NCBI GenBank assembly: GCA_017999915.1
Contig: JAGNKX010000004.1
Span: 124,001-188,000 of the forward strand
Source of the DNA: Spirochaetota bacterium
Lineage (GTDB): Bacteria > Spirochaetota > UBA4802 > UBA5550
DNA: 64,000 nt
Reading direction: 5' to 3'
The translations under genes and the position numbers were made by a program. The notes beneath the pieces were generated by a model. The model was not told the DNA's origin. It saw only the letters and a program-made list of their open reading frames with translations, and did no database searches. Each line of letters starts with the position of its first letter. Positions within the stretch are counted from its first letter, which is position 1. Below are positions 28,199-37,039 of this stretch, piece after piece.

Positions 28199-29341
28199 CT
28201 ATACTGATTTGCCGAAATAGGTCAGGGCGTAACCGGCCTGCATGAATTTGCTCACCTCTGTGACGAAGCTTAAAATAAGGTCGCCATCGACGAGTTTTTC
28301 TTCTCTCAGTATCCTGTCGAGGCAAATGAACACCATGGGAGGGCCGGAATATCCCATCTTCGCTATTTTCGTGTAAAGAGTGCCGGCCGGGATCCCCAGG
28401 GCTGCGCATTCCTCCAGCACGAGGTCCGATATATGCTTGGAGGGAAGGTTGACCTGGAAGAAGCGCAGCCTCGACAGGTCGATATGATAGGCGTCTATCA
28501 TTCTCTTCAGACCCTTGGCGAAAACCGTGCCGTCAGGGTCATGGAAATATGACTGCAGGTGCTGAAACATCTGGGACAGGTGGTGATATCCCCGCTCATA
28601 TTCGTCCCGGGGATTCATCCAGTAGGCGGGACGGCGGTTCCCCATGGAAGACGGCTTTTTCCCTCCCACTGATTCCATGTAGGTGTGGTCGAGGTAAAGC
28701 CCGTTGCCCTTCATATCGCGACTCTCCAGCACCAGGGCGCCGGCTCCGTCGCAGAGGAACCATCGGAGGAAAAGGTCCTCTTTCCTGATCAGGGGCTGGT
28801 TGTAGTATTCCGCCCTGAGCTCCGATGATGATATCCCAGAAGATAGCACCAGGGCGTTGCGGTACCTCCCGTTTCGCAGGAGGTCGCCGGCCAGGAGCAG
28901 GGCCTTGTACGCGGAGGTACAATTGGCGTGGATCGACAGCTCGGCGCACCGCTCGATTCCCAGGGCCTCCTGGATCCGGACCGACGGCGTCGGCATCTGG
29001 TCCATGTGAGCGCTGCCGTACACAATCAGCTCGATATCGCGGCTGTCGATGCCAGCCATGGCCAGGGCCTCGCAGGCAGCCTTTACCGACATGGTGACAT
29101 TGTCCTCGGTGAATTCCCGCGTGACGGGGTCAATGGCGTAGTGATACTGCTCGACATCGAGCATTTCCTTCATGAGGGGGCCCATCCGCTCCATCCATTT
29201 CATCACCCTTGGGGGCGCGTCGGTTATCTTGCCAAGGTACCGGTCTATATCGTCAAAAGGCACAGGGTTCCCGGGAAGAAAGGAGCCGCTCCCTGATATC
29301 TGAACATAAGTTTCCCTCGGATGATTTAAAACGGGATTCAT
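28199..29341 (-). CDS. DarB-like KAS III family protein with altered triad
   Basis: A 380-residue thiolase-fold protein whose N-terminus ('FLPGNPVPFDDIDRYLG...PPRVMKWMERMG') and 'ELIVYGSAHMDQMPTPS' resemble KAS III proteins of dialkylresorcinol and aryl-polyene clusters. The nucleophile Cys141 is present in 'HANCTSAY', as is 'FLCDGAGALVLE'. The His region reads 'FFQVNLPSKH', with no His at the expected place although His303 is close, and the Asn region reads 'MGYSGPPM' instead of 'GNTGSA'. It could be a condensing enzyme with a different triad or an acyltransferase. Last gene of the minus-strand operon with thioesterase and two crotonases. Confidence 0.78.
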   Translation of the reverse strand: MNPVLNHPRETYVQISGSGSFLPGNPVPFDDIDRYLGKITDAPPRVMKWMERMGPLMKEMLDVEQYHYAIDPVTREFTEDNVTMSVKAACEALAMAGIDSRDIELIVYGSAHMDQMPTPSVRIQEALGIERCAELSIHANCTSAYKALLLAGDLLRNGRYRNALVLSSGISSSELRAEYYNQPLIRKEDLFLRWFLCDGAGALVLESRDMKGNGLYLDHTYMESVGGKKPSSMGNRRPAYWMNPRDEYERGYHHLSQMFQHLQSYFHDPDGTVFAKGLKRMIDAYHIDLSRLRFFQVNLPSKHISDLVLEECAALGIPAGTLYTKIAKMGYSGPPMVFICLDRILREEKLVDGDLILSFVTEVSKFMQAGYALTYFGKSV

Positions 29342-29345
29342 GGTT

Positions 29346-30010
29346 CTATCTCATGTAGTCATAAATATAGCTGTTCATTCCCAATCTGTTGTAGCGCCCA
29401 GGAATAAACTTGATAAAATTGATTGCCGCGGTAACAACATCTTTTTTCGGCACGATTTTATCAACAATTTTCCACTGATGGGCCTCCTCCGAGGTAAAGC
29501 TTGATCCTGACAGGACCAGTTCCATGGTCCTGGGAAGGCCGGCCAGGGACGCCATGTTAGATATACCTCCGCATCCGGGAATGAGGCCGAAGGTAGATTC
29601 CGGAAGTCCCAGGACCGAGCCGTTTCCGCAGATCCGGCAATGGCAAAACAGCGCCAGCTCAAGGGCTGAACCGAGGCAGACGCCCCTTATGGCGGCAACG
29701 ACTGGTATGGTAAGGTTCTCGAAAAAAGTAAAGGATCTGAGATTATCGCTAAGTATGGATGATCTGTCCTGATCGAGGTCGGATTTTCCATGACCTTTAA
29801 TGGCGCTGATAAGGTCATCCAGGTCGGCGCCGGAAGAAAAATGACGGCCCTCGCCATATATGACAATACCGGTTACGTCAGACAGGGGGATCACTTCCTC
29901 GGTAAGACGCCTCAATTCAGAAAAAAAAAGCGCGTCATACTGTTGGACGGAGGATCATTGAGGACAAGATGACCGATGGTATCTTCGATATGCCATTCCG
30001 GATTATTCAT
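29346..30010 (-). CDS. Enoyl-CoA hydratase/isomerase family, frameshifted (first crotonase)
   Basis: The crotonase begins at ATG 30010 ('MNNPEWHIEDTIGHLVLNDPPSN'), overlapping the upstream crotonase gene by eight bases. After 'MTR' the frame meets nine Ts (9 As at 29921-29929 on the plus strand) and then hits TGA; with one more or two fewer Ts it reads on as 'FFSELRRLTEEV' into an intact domain of 189 residues. Oxyanion-hole and acid regions look intact: 'GRHFSSGADLDDL', 'CLGSALELALF' and 'LPESTFGLIPGCGG'. This is a real frameshift, a sequencing error, or a slippage site. It lies between the second crotonase and the KAS III gene. Confidence 0.75.
29921..29929 (-). other. Nine-base homopolymer at the crotonase frameshift
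   Basis: A run of nine As on the plus strand (nine Ts in the coding strand) lies exactly where the first crotonase changes frame. Runs of this length are prone to polymerase slippage in transcription and to indels in sequencing and assembly. Confidence 0.85.
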
Positions 30011-30734
30011 GGACCTTCACCGCGAGACGGCAGAACATTTTCGTTTCCTCTTCCATGGCCTGCTGGGCGGTCATGGTGCGTGAATTGTTAAGGGCTCTGA
30101 CAATGGAGCGAATCACTTCGACGGGCCTCTGGGCAACCATTTTTTTCATCAGGGATAGTGAAAATTGAAGCGCTTCCTTCGGCGGTGTCACATGGTCCAC
30201 GAGTCCGATCTCCTTTGCCCTGGAGGCATTGACAATATCGCCTCCCAGGATCATCTCCATCGCCTTCCCGTGGCCGATCATGCCGGGAAGACGTACGGTG
30301 CCGCCCATGCCAGGCATGATGGCGTGATTGACCTCCGGAAAGGCCAGAAGTGAGTTCTTGGCGCATATCCTCATGTGGCAGGCAAGGGCTATCTCGAGGC
30401 CGCCGCCGAAACAGGCGCCTTCGATTGCTGCAATGGTCGGCACCGGTATCGCTTCAAAATCGGCAAGAAGCTCCTTGCCGTCATGAATGGAAGACATGAG
30501 GAGGGCCTCATCCGCTGCTATTTCACGGAGCCTGTCAAGGTCGGCCCCGGCTGAAAAATGCCTTCCTTTCCCGATTACGATGATCCCTTTCAAAGTATCA
30601 TCTTCGATCCACCGGATCAACGATCCAGGATCGACAAATACGGCATCGGTAAGACGATTTTGTGGCGGATTATCAATGGTCATAATGCCGATGGAGTCCT
30701 GAATTTCCCATGTTACGAGCCGAGATTGTTCCAT
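30003..30734 (-). CDS. Enoyl-CoA hydratase/isomerase family (second crotonase)
   Basis: A complete 243-residue crotonase. Characteristic parts are 'GKGRHFSAGADLDRL' (oxyanion hole), 'GACFGGGLEIALACHMRI' and 'FPEVNHAIMPGMGGTVRLP'; both Glu positions used for hydratase activity (the E of GGGLE and the E of FPEV) are present. It should hydrate or dehydrate acyl-thioesters, or isomerise double bonds. It lies between the thioesterase (eight bases upstream) and the frameshifted crotonase (overlap), clearly in one operon. Confidence 0.92.
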   Translation of the reverse strand: MEQSRLVTWEIQDSIGIMTIDNPPQNRLTDAVFVDPGSLIRWIEDDTLKGIIVIGKGRHFSAGADLDRLREIAADEALLMSSIHDGKELLADFEAIPVPTIAAIEGACFGGGLEIALACHMRICAKNSLLAFPEVNHAIMPGMGGTVRLPGMIGHGKAMEMILGGDIVNASRAKEIGLVDHVTPPKEALQFSLSLMKKMVAQRPVEVIRSIVRALNNSRTMTAQQAMEEETKMFCRLAVKVHE

Positions 30735-30742
30735 TTATGACA

Positions 30743-31126
30743 TTATCTCCCGGTTATGAAAAATTCCGGAATATCGTGGGGAACACGGTCACTGTCGACC
30801 AGTAATGTCTTGATGTTCCCCCGGGCAATGATCTCACCCGCGGCCGCGTTACGGATAACATGGGTGAAAACAAGATAGGGCGGCGCGTTGTGCATATCCG
30901 TCTCCACGACCAGCTCGTCGAAGACCCTGGATTCTTTTGAATACCGGATATTTGCCTCTGTCACGACCAGGATGAGGCCATTGCTCTTAAAGTATTCGAA
31001 AAGGTCCCTGGACCTGAGAATCTCCCAGCGGGCCTGTTCAAAATAATTAAGATAGACCGCGTTGTTGACATGGCCGAATGAGTCGATCTCATAGCCGCGG
31101 ACTGTTATTGGATATTCATATGACAT
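30743..31126 (-). CDS. Hotdog-fold (4HBT) acyl-thioesterase
   Basis: A 127-residue single hotdog domain of the 4-hydroxybenzoyl-CoA thioesterase type. The active-site region 'EIDSFGHVNNAVYLNYFEQARWE' has the expected Asp and His-Val-Asn-Asn motif. It would hydrolyse an acyl-CoA or acyl-ACP, releasing the product of the pathway. First gene of the minus-strand four-gene operon, divergent from the dehydrogenase gene. Confidence 0.9.
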   Translation of the reverse strand: MSYEYPITVRGYEIDSFGHVNNAVYLNYFEQARWEILRSRDLFEYFKSNGLILVVTEANIRYSKESRVFDELVVETDMHNAPPYLVFTHVIRNAAAGEIIARGNIKTLLVDSDRVPHDIPEFFITGR

Positions 31127-31236
31127 TGAGCGTTCCAGTTGCAGACAATTATAGACGAATTTATATAACAGGCAAGCGGGATTCGGTCCAGGGCAAAAAA
31201 AAGCAATGCATGAGTCTTCTTGAACATGGGGTTTGC

Positions 31237-31265
31237 TTGTAAAATTATATCATGGATTTTATAAT
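31237..31265 (+). promoter_or_regulatory. Sigma70-like promoter of the dehydrogenase operon
   Basis: -35 TTGTAA at 31237-31242, a 17-base spacer and a perfect -10 TATAAT at 31260-31265 lie 42 bases upstream of the dehydrogenase start at 31307. This is the best promoter match in the 180-bp divergent region between the thioesterase and dehydrogenase genes. Confidence 0.5.
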
Positions 31266-31306
31266 TGCATTATTATACGGATCTGGATAGATAGAGACAA
31301 TTTAAT

Positions 31307-32443
31307 ATGAAAGCAGCGGAAAACAGGACAATCGGCGTTATAGGCAGCGGCCGCATGGGGACCGATATCGCCTATTTCCTCAACGAGTTGAATTTCAATC
31401 TTGTGTGGATTTGCATAGACGAGGAAGAAAAATTTCGCCTCAATAAGTCGTTTAAGATAAAAACAGACCGTCTATCAAGAAACGGCATTATCAGCCATGA
31501 TGAGCTCCGTAAAAGAACAGACGCGATGGTGATTTCCTGCTCCCTGCGGGATATCTCCTCCTGCGATATTATCATTGAAGCCATAGACGAGAATGCCGCT
31601 GCCAAGGTGAAGCTCTATACGGCCCTGGAGCCGTTTGCCCGTGATAAGGCCATAGTCGTCACCAATACTTCATCGTTCAGGCCTTCCAGCCTGGTCCGGG
31701 AGGGTATGCTGAAACACCGATTCGCAGGGCTCCATTTTTTCTTCCCTGTGAAAATGAAAAAAATAGTTGAACTCATTACAACTGAATATACGGATGATGT
31801 CAGCATTGCCGAATTGCGCGATTTTATCAGCGTCATGGGTAAGTTTTGCCTCGAGATGCCCGAGAATGAAGGCTTCGTGCTTAACAGGCTGTTCCTTGAC
31901 TGCCAGGCCCAGGCGGTGCGCCTTCACCGGGACGGCAATATCGACATGAGAGCGATTGATGCTATCGTAAAGGGATCCATATTCCCAAGGGGGGTTTTCG
32001 AGTTCTTCGATGATGTCGGGATAGATGTGATGCGTCAATCTGTGATCAATTATACCAGCCAATTGAATAACAGGGATTTTTATAATCCGTTGCTGGATTT
32101 CCTTGCAGATCTCTTGTCAAGGAACAGGCTTGGCCGCAAGTCCGGATCAGGCTGTTACGACTATCCTGTCGACATTGCATCACTTGACTTGCCCGGTGAG
32201 AAAAATAAGGAAGAAATAATATCGCTACTGAGGGCCATTTATATCAATTCAGTCTTCAAGGTCCTTGAAAAAAAAATCTGGTCCGTCGATGACATGGAAT
32301 TCGCCGTTAAAGAATATATGGACATGGAAGAGGGCCCCCTGGCGCTGGCTGAAAAAATCGGTCATGGCGCGATCAGGGAGATTTTGAAGCGCCACTACGA
32401 TACAACCGGCTTTGAAGCCCACAGGCCGTCATCATTGTTATGA
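31307..32443 (+). CDS. FadB-type 3-hydroxyacyl-CoA dehydrogenase
   Basis: A 378-residue NAD-dependent dehydrogenase. The Rossmann motif 'IGVIGSGRMGTDIAYF' starts at residue 9; the catalytic His region is 'GLHFFFPVKMKKIVELI' near residues 143-159, with 'NEGFVLNRLF' as the Asn/dimer region. After the first C-terminal 3HCDH domain there is a second 3HCDH-like domain ('IYINSVFKVLEKKIWSVDDMEFAV'), as in the dehydrogenase part of FadB. It interconverts 3-hydroxyacyl and 3-ketoacyl thioesters. Since FabG is absent, it may supply ketoreduction for the pathway. First gene of a long plus-strand operon. Confidence 0.9.
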   Translation: MKAAENRTIGVIGSGRMGTDIAYFLNELNFNLVWICIDEEEKFRLNKSFKIKTDRLSRNGIISHDELRKRTDAMVISCSLRDISSCDIIIEAIDENAAAKVKLYTALEPFARDKAIVVTNTSSFRPSSLVREGMLKHRFAGLHFFFPVKMKKIVELITTEYTDDVSIAELRDFISVMGKFCLEMPENEGFVLNRLFLDCQAQAVRLHRDGNIDMRAIDAIVKGSIFPRGVFEFFDDVGIDVMRQSVINYTSQLNNRDFYNPLLDFLADLLSRNRLGRKSGSGCYDYPVDIASLDLPGEKNKEEIISLLRAIYINSVFKVLEKKIWSVDDMEFAVKEYMDMEEGPLALAEKIGHGAIREILKRHYDTTGFEAHRPSSLL

Positions 32444-32477
32444 CGATAATGGAAGGGCATGCTCCGGCTGAACATTC

Positions 32478-33896
32478 ATGAAAAAAGTACTGCTGATAAA
32501 TACCAACACAGAGAAAAAACCGTACCCGGTGCCTCCCCTGGGACTCTGCATCATCGCCGGGGTCCTTGAAAGGAATTACCGTGTAAAAATTTATGACGGC
32601 GCCTTTGATGAAGGGAAAAACCTGCACCGGACGATAAATGATTTCATGCCGGATTATATCGGCGTATCGATACGCAATATAGATGACATGGATATCATCA
32701 ATCCCACCAACTATATTCAATCAATTCTGGAGCAATTCATCAGACCGATCCGGAAGGCCACCCGGGCGCCTCTGATACTGGGCGGAAGCGCCTTTAGCAT
32801 CTTACCCGATTATCTGATGACATATTTTGACGCCGATTTCGGTGTCATCGGGGAAGGTGAGACCGTGTTGCCGAGGATCCTTCACTGCCTTGATAATGGC
32901 GATGACCCCTCGCGGTTACCCGTCGTAATAAGCCGCGATAAAAGGATCTTTTCCGGTGAAAATAATGATGTTGCCATGGCGGGCATTCCCTATTCCGAGA
33001 TCGACCAAAGGATCGATTACGGGCCCTACAGGGCGCGGAGCTCCTACCCGGTACAGACGAAGCGGGGATGCGCTCACCGGTGCATCTATTGCACCTATAA
33101 CTGCATAGAGGGATACCGCTACAGGACCAGGCCTCCCGAACGGGTGGCGGAGGAAATCAGGGAGGCTTCGGAGCGCCTGGGACAGGTGACCTTTGAATTC
33201 GTAGATTCCACATTCAACGATCCGCCGGGCCATGGCGAGGCCATTTGCCGCGAAATAGTACGCCGCGGCCTCAGCGTGCGTCTCCGGACCATGGGTATAA
33301 ATCCGTGCAATGCTTCCCGGGAGCTATTTGACCTGATGAGCCGCGCCGGTTTCACACAGATCGACTGTACTCCCGATTCCGCGTCTCCCTCGATGCTTGC
33401 TGGACTGGGCAAGAACTTTACTCTGGCTGATTTACAGAATACGGCACGTATCATTCGTGACGCTGACATGCCCACCATGTGGTTCTTCATTTTTGGAGGT
33501 CCGGGCGAAACGGAGAATACGATCGCAGAGTCTTTTGATTTTATCGATAGCTTCATCAGGCCACGGGACATGGTCCACATGACCTGCGGTATGAGAATAT
33601 ACCCCGGCACGGGCCTGCACAGACGCGCTATTGAAGATGGAATCATCGGCCCTGACGATGACCTTGCTCCAACACGATTCTATGTTTCACCGGCCATCGG
33701 TAAGGAACGCCTCTTTGACATAGTCAAAACAGCGTCGATGTCACGTCCAAACTGCGTTCCTGTCATGGAATCCAGCCCGCCACCGGAAATGATGCGCGAA
33801 GCGATGAAAATGAGGGAGGAGGGCGCCCTTGCAGAGCCGATGTTCAGGACCCTCCTCAGGCTTCGGTACCGGAAGTTCGGGAAAGAAATGGACTGA
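32478..33896 (+). CDS. B12-binding-domain radical SAM enzyme 2
   Basis: A 472-residue protein with an N-terminal cobalamin-binding-type Rossmann domain ('VLLINTNTE', 'PPLGLCIIAGVLE', 'LILGGSAFSILP', 'GVIGEGE') and a radical SAM domain with the CX3CX2C motif in 'KRGCAHRCIYCTYN' near residues 195-208. The C-terminal region carries 'FFIFGGPGETENT'. BchE-like in layout. Located 34 bases after the dehydrogenase gene. Its reaction is not predictable, but methylation or cyclisation of a lipid or polyketide-like substrate would suit the neighbourhood. Confidence 0.88.
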   Translation: MKKVLLINTNTEKKPYPVPPLGLCIIAGVLERNYRVKIYDGAFDEGKNLHRTINDFMPDYIGVSIRNIDDMDIINPTNYIQSILEQFIRPIRKATRAPLILGGSAFSILPDYLMTYFDADFGVIGEGETVLPRILHCLDNGDDPSRLPVVISRDKRIFSGENNDVAMAGIPYSEIDQRIDYGPYRARSSYPVQTKRGCAHRCIYCTYNCIEGYRYRTRPPERVAEEIREASERLGQVTFEFVDSTFNDPPGHGEAICREIVRRGLSVRLRTMGINPCNASRELFDLMSRAGFTQIDCTPDSASPSMLAGLGKNFTLADLQNTARIIRDADMPTMWFFIFGGPGETENTIAESFDFIDSFIRPRDMVHMTCGMRIYPGTGLHRRAIEDGIIGPDDDLAPTRFYVSPAIGKERLFDIVKTASMSRPNCVPVMESSPPPEMMREAMKMREEGALAEPMFRTLLRLRYRKFGKEMD

Positions 33897-33969
33897 GGTA
33901 AATAATTTGACAAAACCTTTATGGCATTATAATGTCTAATAGATTAATAACTGTCGGCAACCAGCTGAT

Positions 33970-35460
33970 ATGAAAAATATGGAATATACAATGAGAATAT
34001 CTATCCTCTGTTTTGTATCCGCCCTTATATTGATTATAAGCTATCCAGTCGAAGCGAAGAAAGCCCCTTTTGACGTCAGCAGGGGGACTGTCAAGATAAT
34101 TCGCACGGCAATACGGCCTGATTACAACCTGCCCTGGAAAATGAAAGAGCCTGAAACCGCTGTCGGTTCCGGTGCGATCATCAACGGGCACATGATTTTG
34201 ACCAACGCCCATGTCGTATCCGATGCTACATACATACAGGTACGAAAGGAGATAGACCCGGAGCTCTATGACGCAGAAATCATGTTCATTGCCCATGACT
34301 GCGACCTGGCCCTGCTCAGGGTCAAGGACCCGCGCTTTTATGCAAATACCCAGGTCCTTGAGCTGGGAGAAATTCCAGAATTAAGGTCGATGGTCACCAC
34401 CTACGGATACCCGATGGGAGGCAGCCGCATTTCCATAACGGCGGGCGTGACGTCGCGGATTGAGATAGGCGAATATTCCCACATGGGGAGCGTCTCTTTC
34501 ATCATGATCCAGACGGACGCGGCCATCAATCCCGGAAACAGCGGCGGCCCCGTCATACAGAACAACAGGATCGTGGGTGTAGCCTTCCAGGCCAGCGCCA
34601 ACTCGGACAATATCGGCTACATGATACCTGTTCCGATAATCAAGCATTTCCTCGAAGACATAAAAGACGGCAGCTATGACGGATTTCCCATGCTGGGAGT
34701 CTTCACCGAGACCCTGGAGAATATCAGCTACCGGCGCTACCTCGGAATGAAGGATGACCAGAGCGGGGTGCTGGTTTCCGTGACGATCCCGGGAGGCGGC
34801 GCCGAGAAAGCCCTGCGCCGCGGAGACGTGATACTGTCCATCGATTCCGTTCCGATCGCCAATGACGGAACGATCCGGTTCATGAAAGGGAGGATCTTTT
34901 ATTCGTACCTCATAGACCTCAAGCAGATCAATGAGACTGTGCGCCTCGCGGTCCTTAGAAACGGAAACGTCATCAAGGTGAGCTATCCCCTCAGGACATA
35001 TCCGTCAAGGATATCCTGGTTCAATGAATTTGAAAAACTGCCCCGCTACTGCGTCGTGGCCGGCCTGATTTTTCAGCCCCTTTCCAAGGAATATCTCATG
35101 ACCTGGAACAAGTGGTGGCATACGGCCGACCGGCGCCTGCTCTATTACTATACCTATCACATATCGGACAACCTTTTCCCCGAGAGGCGCGAATTCGTGG
35201 TGCTCAACAGGGTGCTGCCGGACCCGGCCAACACCTATCTTTCGGATATTCACGACAAGGTGGTCGATTCCGTCAATGGCGTCAAGATCAGGTCCCTTAG
35301 CGACATTGCCGAGGCTTTCGCAAAACCGGCCGGCGCTTTCCACGTCATTCAGATAGATGGCACCACCTGTCCGCTGGTTATCAAATCATCCGAGGTCGAT
35401 GGCGCGAACAGTCGCATTAAGAATAAATATGACATCCCAAGGCTTATGAGACTGCAATAA
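33970..35460 (+). CDS. Secreted trypsin-like serine protease (HtrA-like, with PDZ-like regions)
   Basis: A 496-residue exported protease. A signal peptide (about residues 8-29, ending 'SYPVEA') precedes a trypsin_2 domain with an intact triad: His81 ('LTNAHVV'), Asp112 ('HDCDLALLRV') and Ser191 ('NPGNSGGPV'). A PDZ-like segment follows ('GVLVSVTIPGGGAEKALRRGDVILSIDS') with another at the C-terminus ('DKVVDSVNGVKIRSLSDIAEAF'). It fits a periplasmic DegP/HtrA-type protease. The following gene is a degenerate paralogue of the same length; the two lie 19 bases apart inside the acyl cluster. Confidence 0.9.
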   Translation: MKNMEYTMRISILCFVSALILIISYPVEAKKAPFDVSRGTVKIIRTAIRPDYNLPWKMKEPETAVGSGAIINGHMILTNAHVVSDATYIQVRKEIDPELYDAEIMFIAHDCDLALLRVKDPRFYANTQVLELGEIPELRSMVTTYGYPMGGSRISITAGVTSRIEIGEYSHMGSVSFIMIQTDAAINPGNSGGPVIQNNRIVGVAFQASANSDNIGYMIPVPIIKHFLEDIKDGSYDGFPMLGVFTETLENISYRRYLGMKDDQSGVLVSVTIPGGGAEKALRRGDVILSIDSVPIANDGTIRFMKGRIFYSYLIDLKQINETVRLAVLRNGNVIKVSYPLRTYPSRISWFNEFEKLPRYCVVAGLIFQPLSKEYLMTWNKWWHTADRRLLYYYTYHISDNLFPERREFVVLNRVLPDPANTYLSDIHDKVVDSVNGVKIRSLSDIAEAFAKPAGAFHVIQIDGTTCPLVIKSSEVDGANSRIKNKYDIPRLMRLQ

Positions 35461-35479
35461 CAGACGGAGAATTCCAATA

Positions 35480-36943
35480 ATGAAATTTCGTGTTATCATA
35501 ACTATTCTGTCAGCTCTGTGCCTGGGCGTTCCAGTAATGGCCCAAACTATCGAAGACAGCGTGGTAAATATCCTGGTTACATCGCAAAAGCGTGATTATG
35601 CGTCGCCATGGCAGAAGGGCGAAGTCGTCCGATCGAGCATAACAGGCTGCGTCATCGAAGGCAATCGCATCCTCACGGCCTCATATTCCTTGACCGATAA
35701 CATCCTCATAGAGGTCATGAAAAAGGGCGAAAGCCGCAAGTATACCGCTTCGATAGAGATAAAGGATTATCAAAGCGGTGTGGCCCTGCTCCGCGTTGAG
35801 GATACGTCTTTTTTCAATGGCCTCAGGGCCGTCACGTTCCTGCCTTCAGGAGCAATGAACGGCAGGAGCGCCCGGGTCTATAAATGGGACTCCCTGAGCA
35901 GCCTCAAGGAATACCTGGCGGAGCTCACCAAGACATCGGTACGATTCTATGATCCGAGCTGCGGCGTCCTCATGCACCAGTTTTCGACCAGCATGAACGA
36001 GGGGGGCAACGGCGAACCGGTATTTATAGATTCCAGGCTGGCCGGTATAGCCACCGGTCTCAACGCCGAGTCCAAAACGCTTTTCGTGATAAGCTCCGAG
36101 ATGGTTAAGCGCATGATCAAGGACGCGTCAGACGGATCCTACGAGGGGCTCCCCTTTTTCTGGATCGACAGCGTCGAACTGCAGGGGGATATAAACCTGA
36201 GGGAATACTACGGAGTCGGCGCCGGTGAGGGCGGTGTGCTTGTTACCGGTATTCCTGGCATCAGCAGCGGAAGCGATGTGCTCAAAAAGGACGATATCAT
36301 CCTTGCTATCGACGGCCATGTGTTGGACGATAAGGGTAATTATGATTCGCCCTATGGTAAGTTGTACTATTACGGACTGATACAAATGGATCATTTTGCC
36401 GGCGAAGAAGTGACTATGACGATTTTAAGAAATAAGAAAAGAATACCGGTGAGGTTCAAGCTCAAACAGATCCCGGATGAATGCTGCGGCATACCCCTGA
36501 TATCATATGACTCGGAACCGCTCTATTACATTTTCGGCGGCCTTGTCTTGATGGAGCTCAATGCCGGTTATATGGAGTCATTCGGACAGGACTGGAAGCA
36601 GAAAGCGGACAAACGCCTCCTGTATTATTTCGACAACATGAAAAAAATCGCCGAGAGCGGACTTGACGCGAGAGTTATCATTCTCAGCCGTGTACTTCCG
36701 GATACGATAAATAAGGGATATCAATTCCAAAAAGATCTGGTGCTGATAAAGTTCAACGGTTCCTCGGTGAAAAACCTTTCTGGCCTGAAAGCGGCCATTG
36801 ACGCGTCACGGGATCGTTTTATTGTCCTTGATTTTGCCGGTGAAACGTCGATCGTTATTGACCGGGAACTGGCTGTTCATAACGCGCAAAACCTGTTTAA
36901 GACTTATAATATTAATCGGTCTCATAATATTCGCGGCAATTGA
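35480..36943 (+). CDS. Pseudoprotease paralogue of the upstream HtrA-like gene
   Basis: A 487-residue exported protein with the same domain order as the gene before it: signal peptide (ending 'VPVMA'), trypsin_2 fold and PDZ-like segments ('GVLVTGIPGISSGSDVLKKDDIILAIDG'). All three catalytic positions differ: His to Tyr69 ('LTASYSLTD'), Asp to Gly100 ('QSGVALLRV') and Ser to Asn177 ('EGGNGEPV'). It cannot be a classical serine protease and probably acts as a regulator, scaffold or substrate-binding partner of the active copy. The open frame of normal length shows it is maintained, not simply decaying. GGAG precedes the ATG. Confidence 0.87.
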   Translation: MKFRVIITILSALCLGVPVMAQTIEDSVVNILVTSQKRDYASPWQKGEVVRSSITGCVIEGNRILTASYSLTDNILIEVMKKGESRKYTASIEIKDYQSGVALLRVEDTSFFNGLRAVTFLPSGAMNGRSARVYKWDSLSSLKEYLAELTKTSVRFYDPSCGVLMHQFSTSMNEGGNGEPVFIDSRLAGIATGLNAESKTLFVISSEMVKRMIKDASDGSYEGLPFFWIDSVELQGDINLREYYGVGAGEGGVLVTGIPGISSGSDVLKKDDIILAIDGHVLDDKGNYDSPYGKLYYYGLIQMDHFAGEEVTMTILRNKKRIPVRFKLKQIPDECCGIPLISYDSEPLYYIFGGLVLMELNAGYMESFGQDWKQKADKRLLYYFDNMKKIAESGLDARVIILSRVLPDTINKGYQFQKDLVLIKFNGSSVKNLSGLKAAIDASRDRFIVLDFAGETSIVIDRELAVHNAQNLFKTYNINRSHNIRGN

Positions 36944-37039
36944 TCACAGTGCCCGCAAACCACGCGGCTTGGTGCGGGGAATTCTATTATCAGCGTTTTC
37001 ATGCTTGACATCCGGGGTCTATACTCGTCAATTTCTCCA

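Noticed and set aside
24293-30734. HMG-CoA-synthase beta-branching cassette (ACP, KS, HMGS, two crotonases)
   Set aside because: The set of genes resembles it, but the KAS III-like protein matches DarB-type KAS III and lacks HMGS hallmarks, and the KS keeps its Cys instead of being a decarboxylase. Only the analogy remains.
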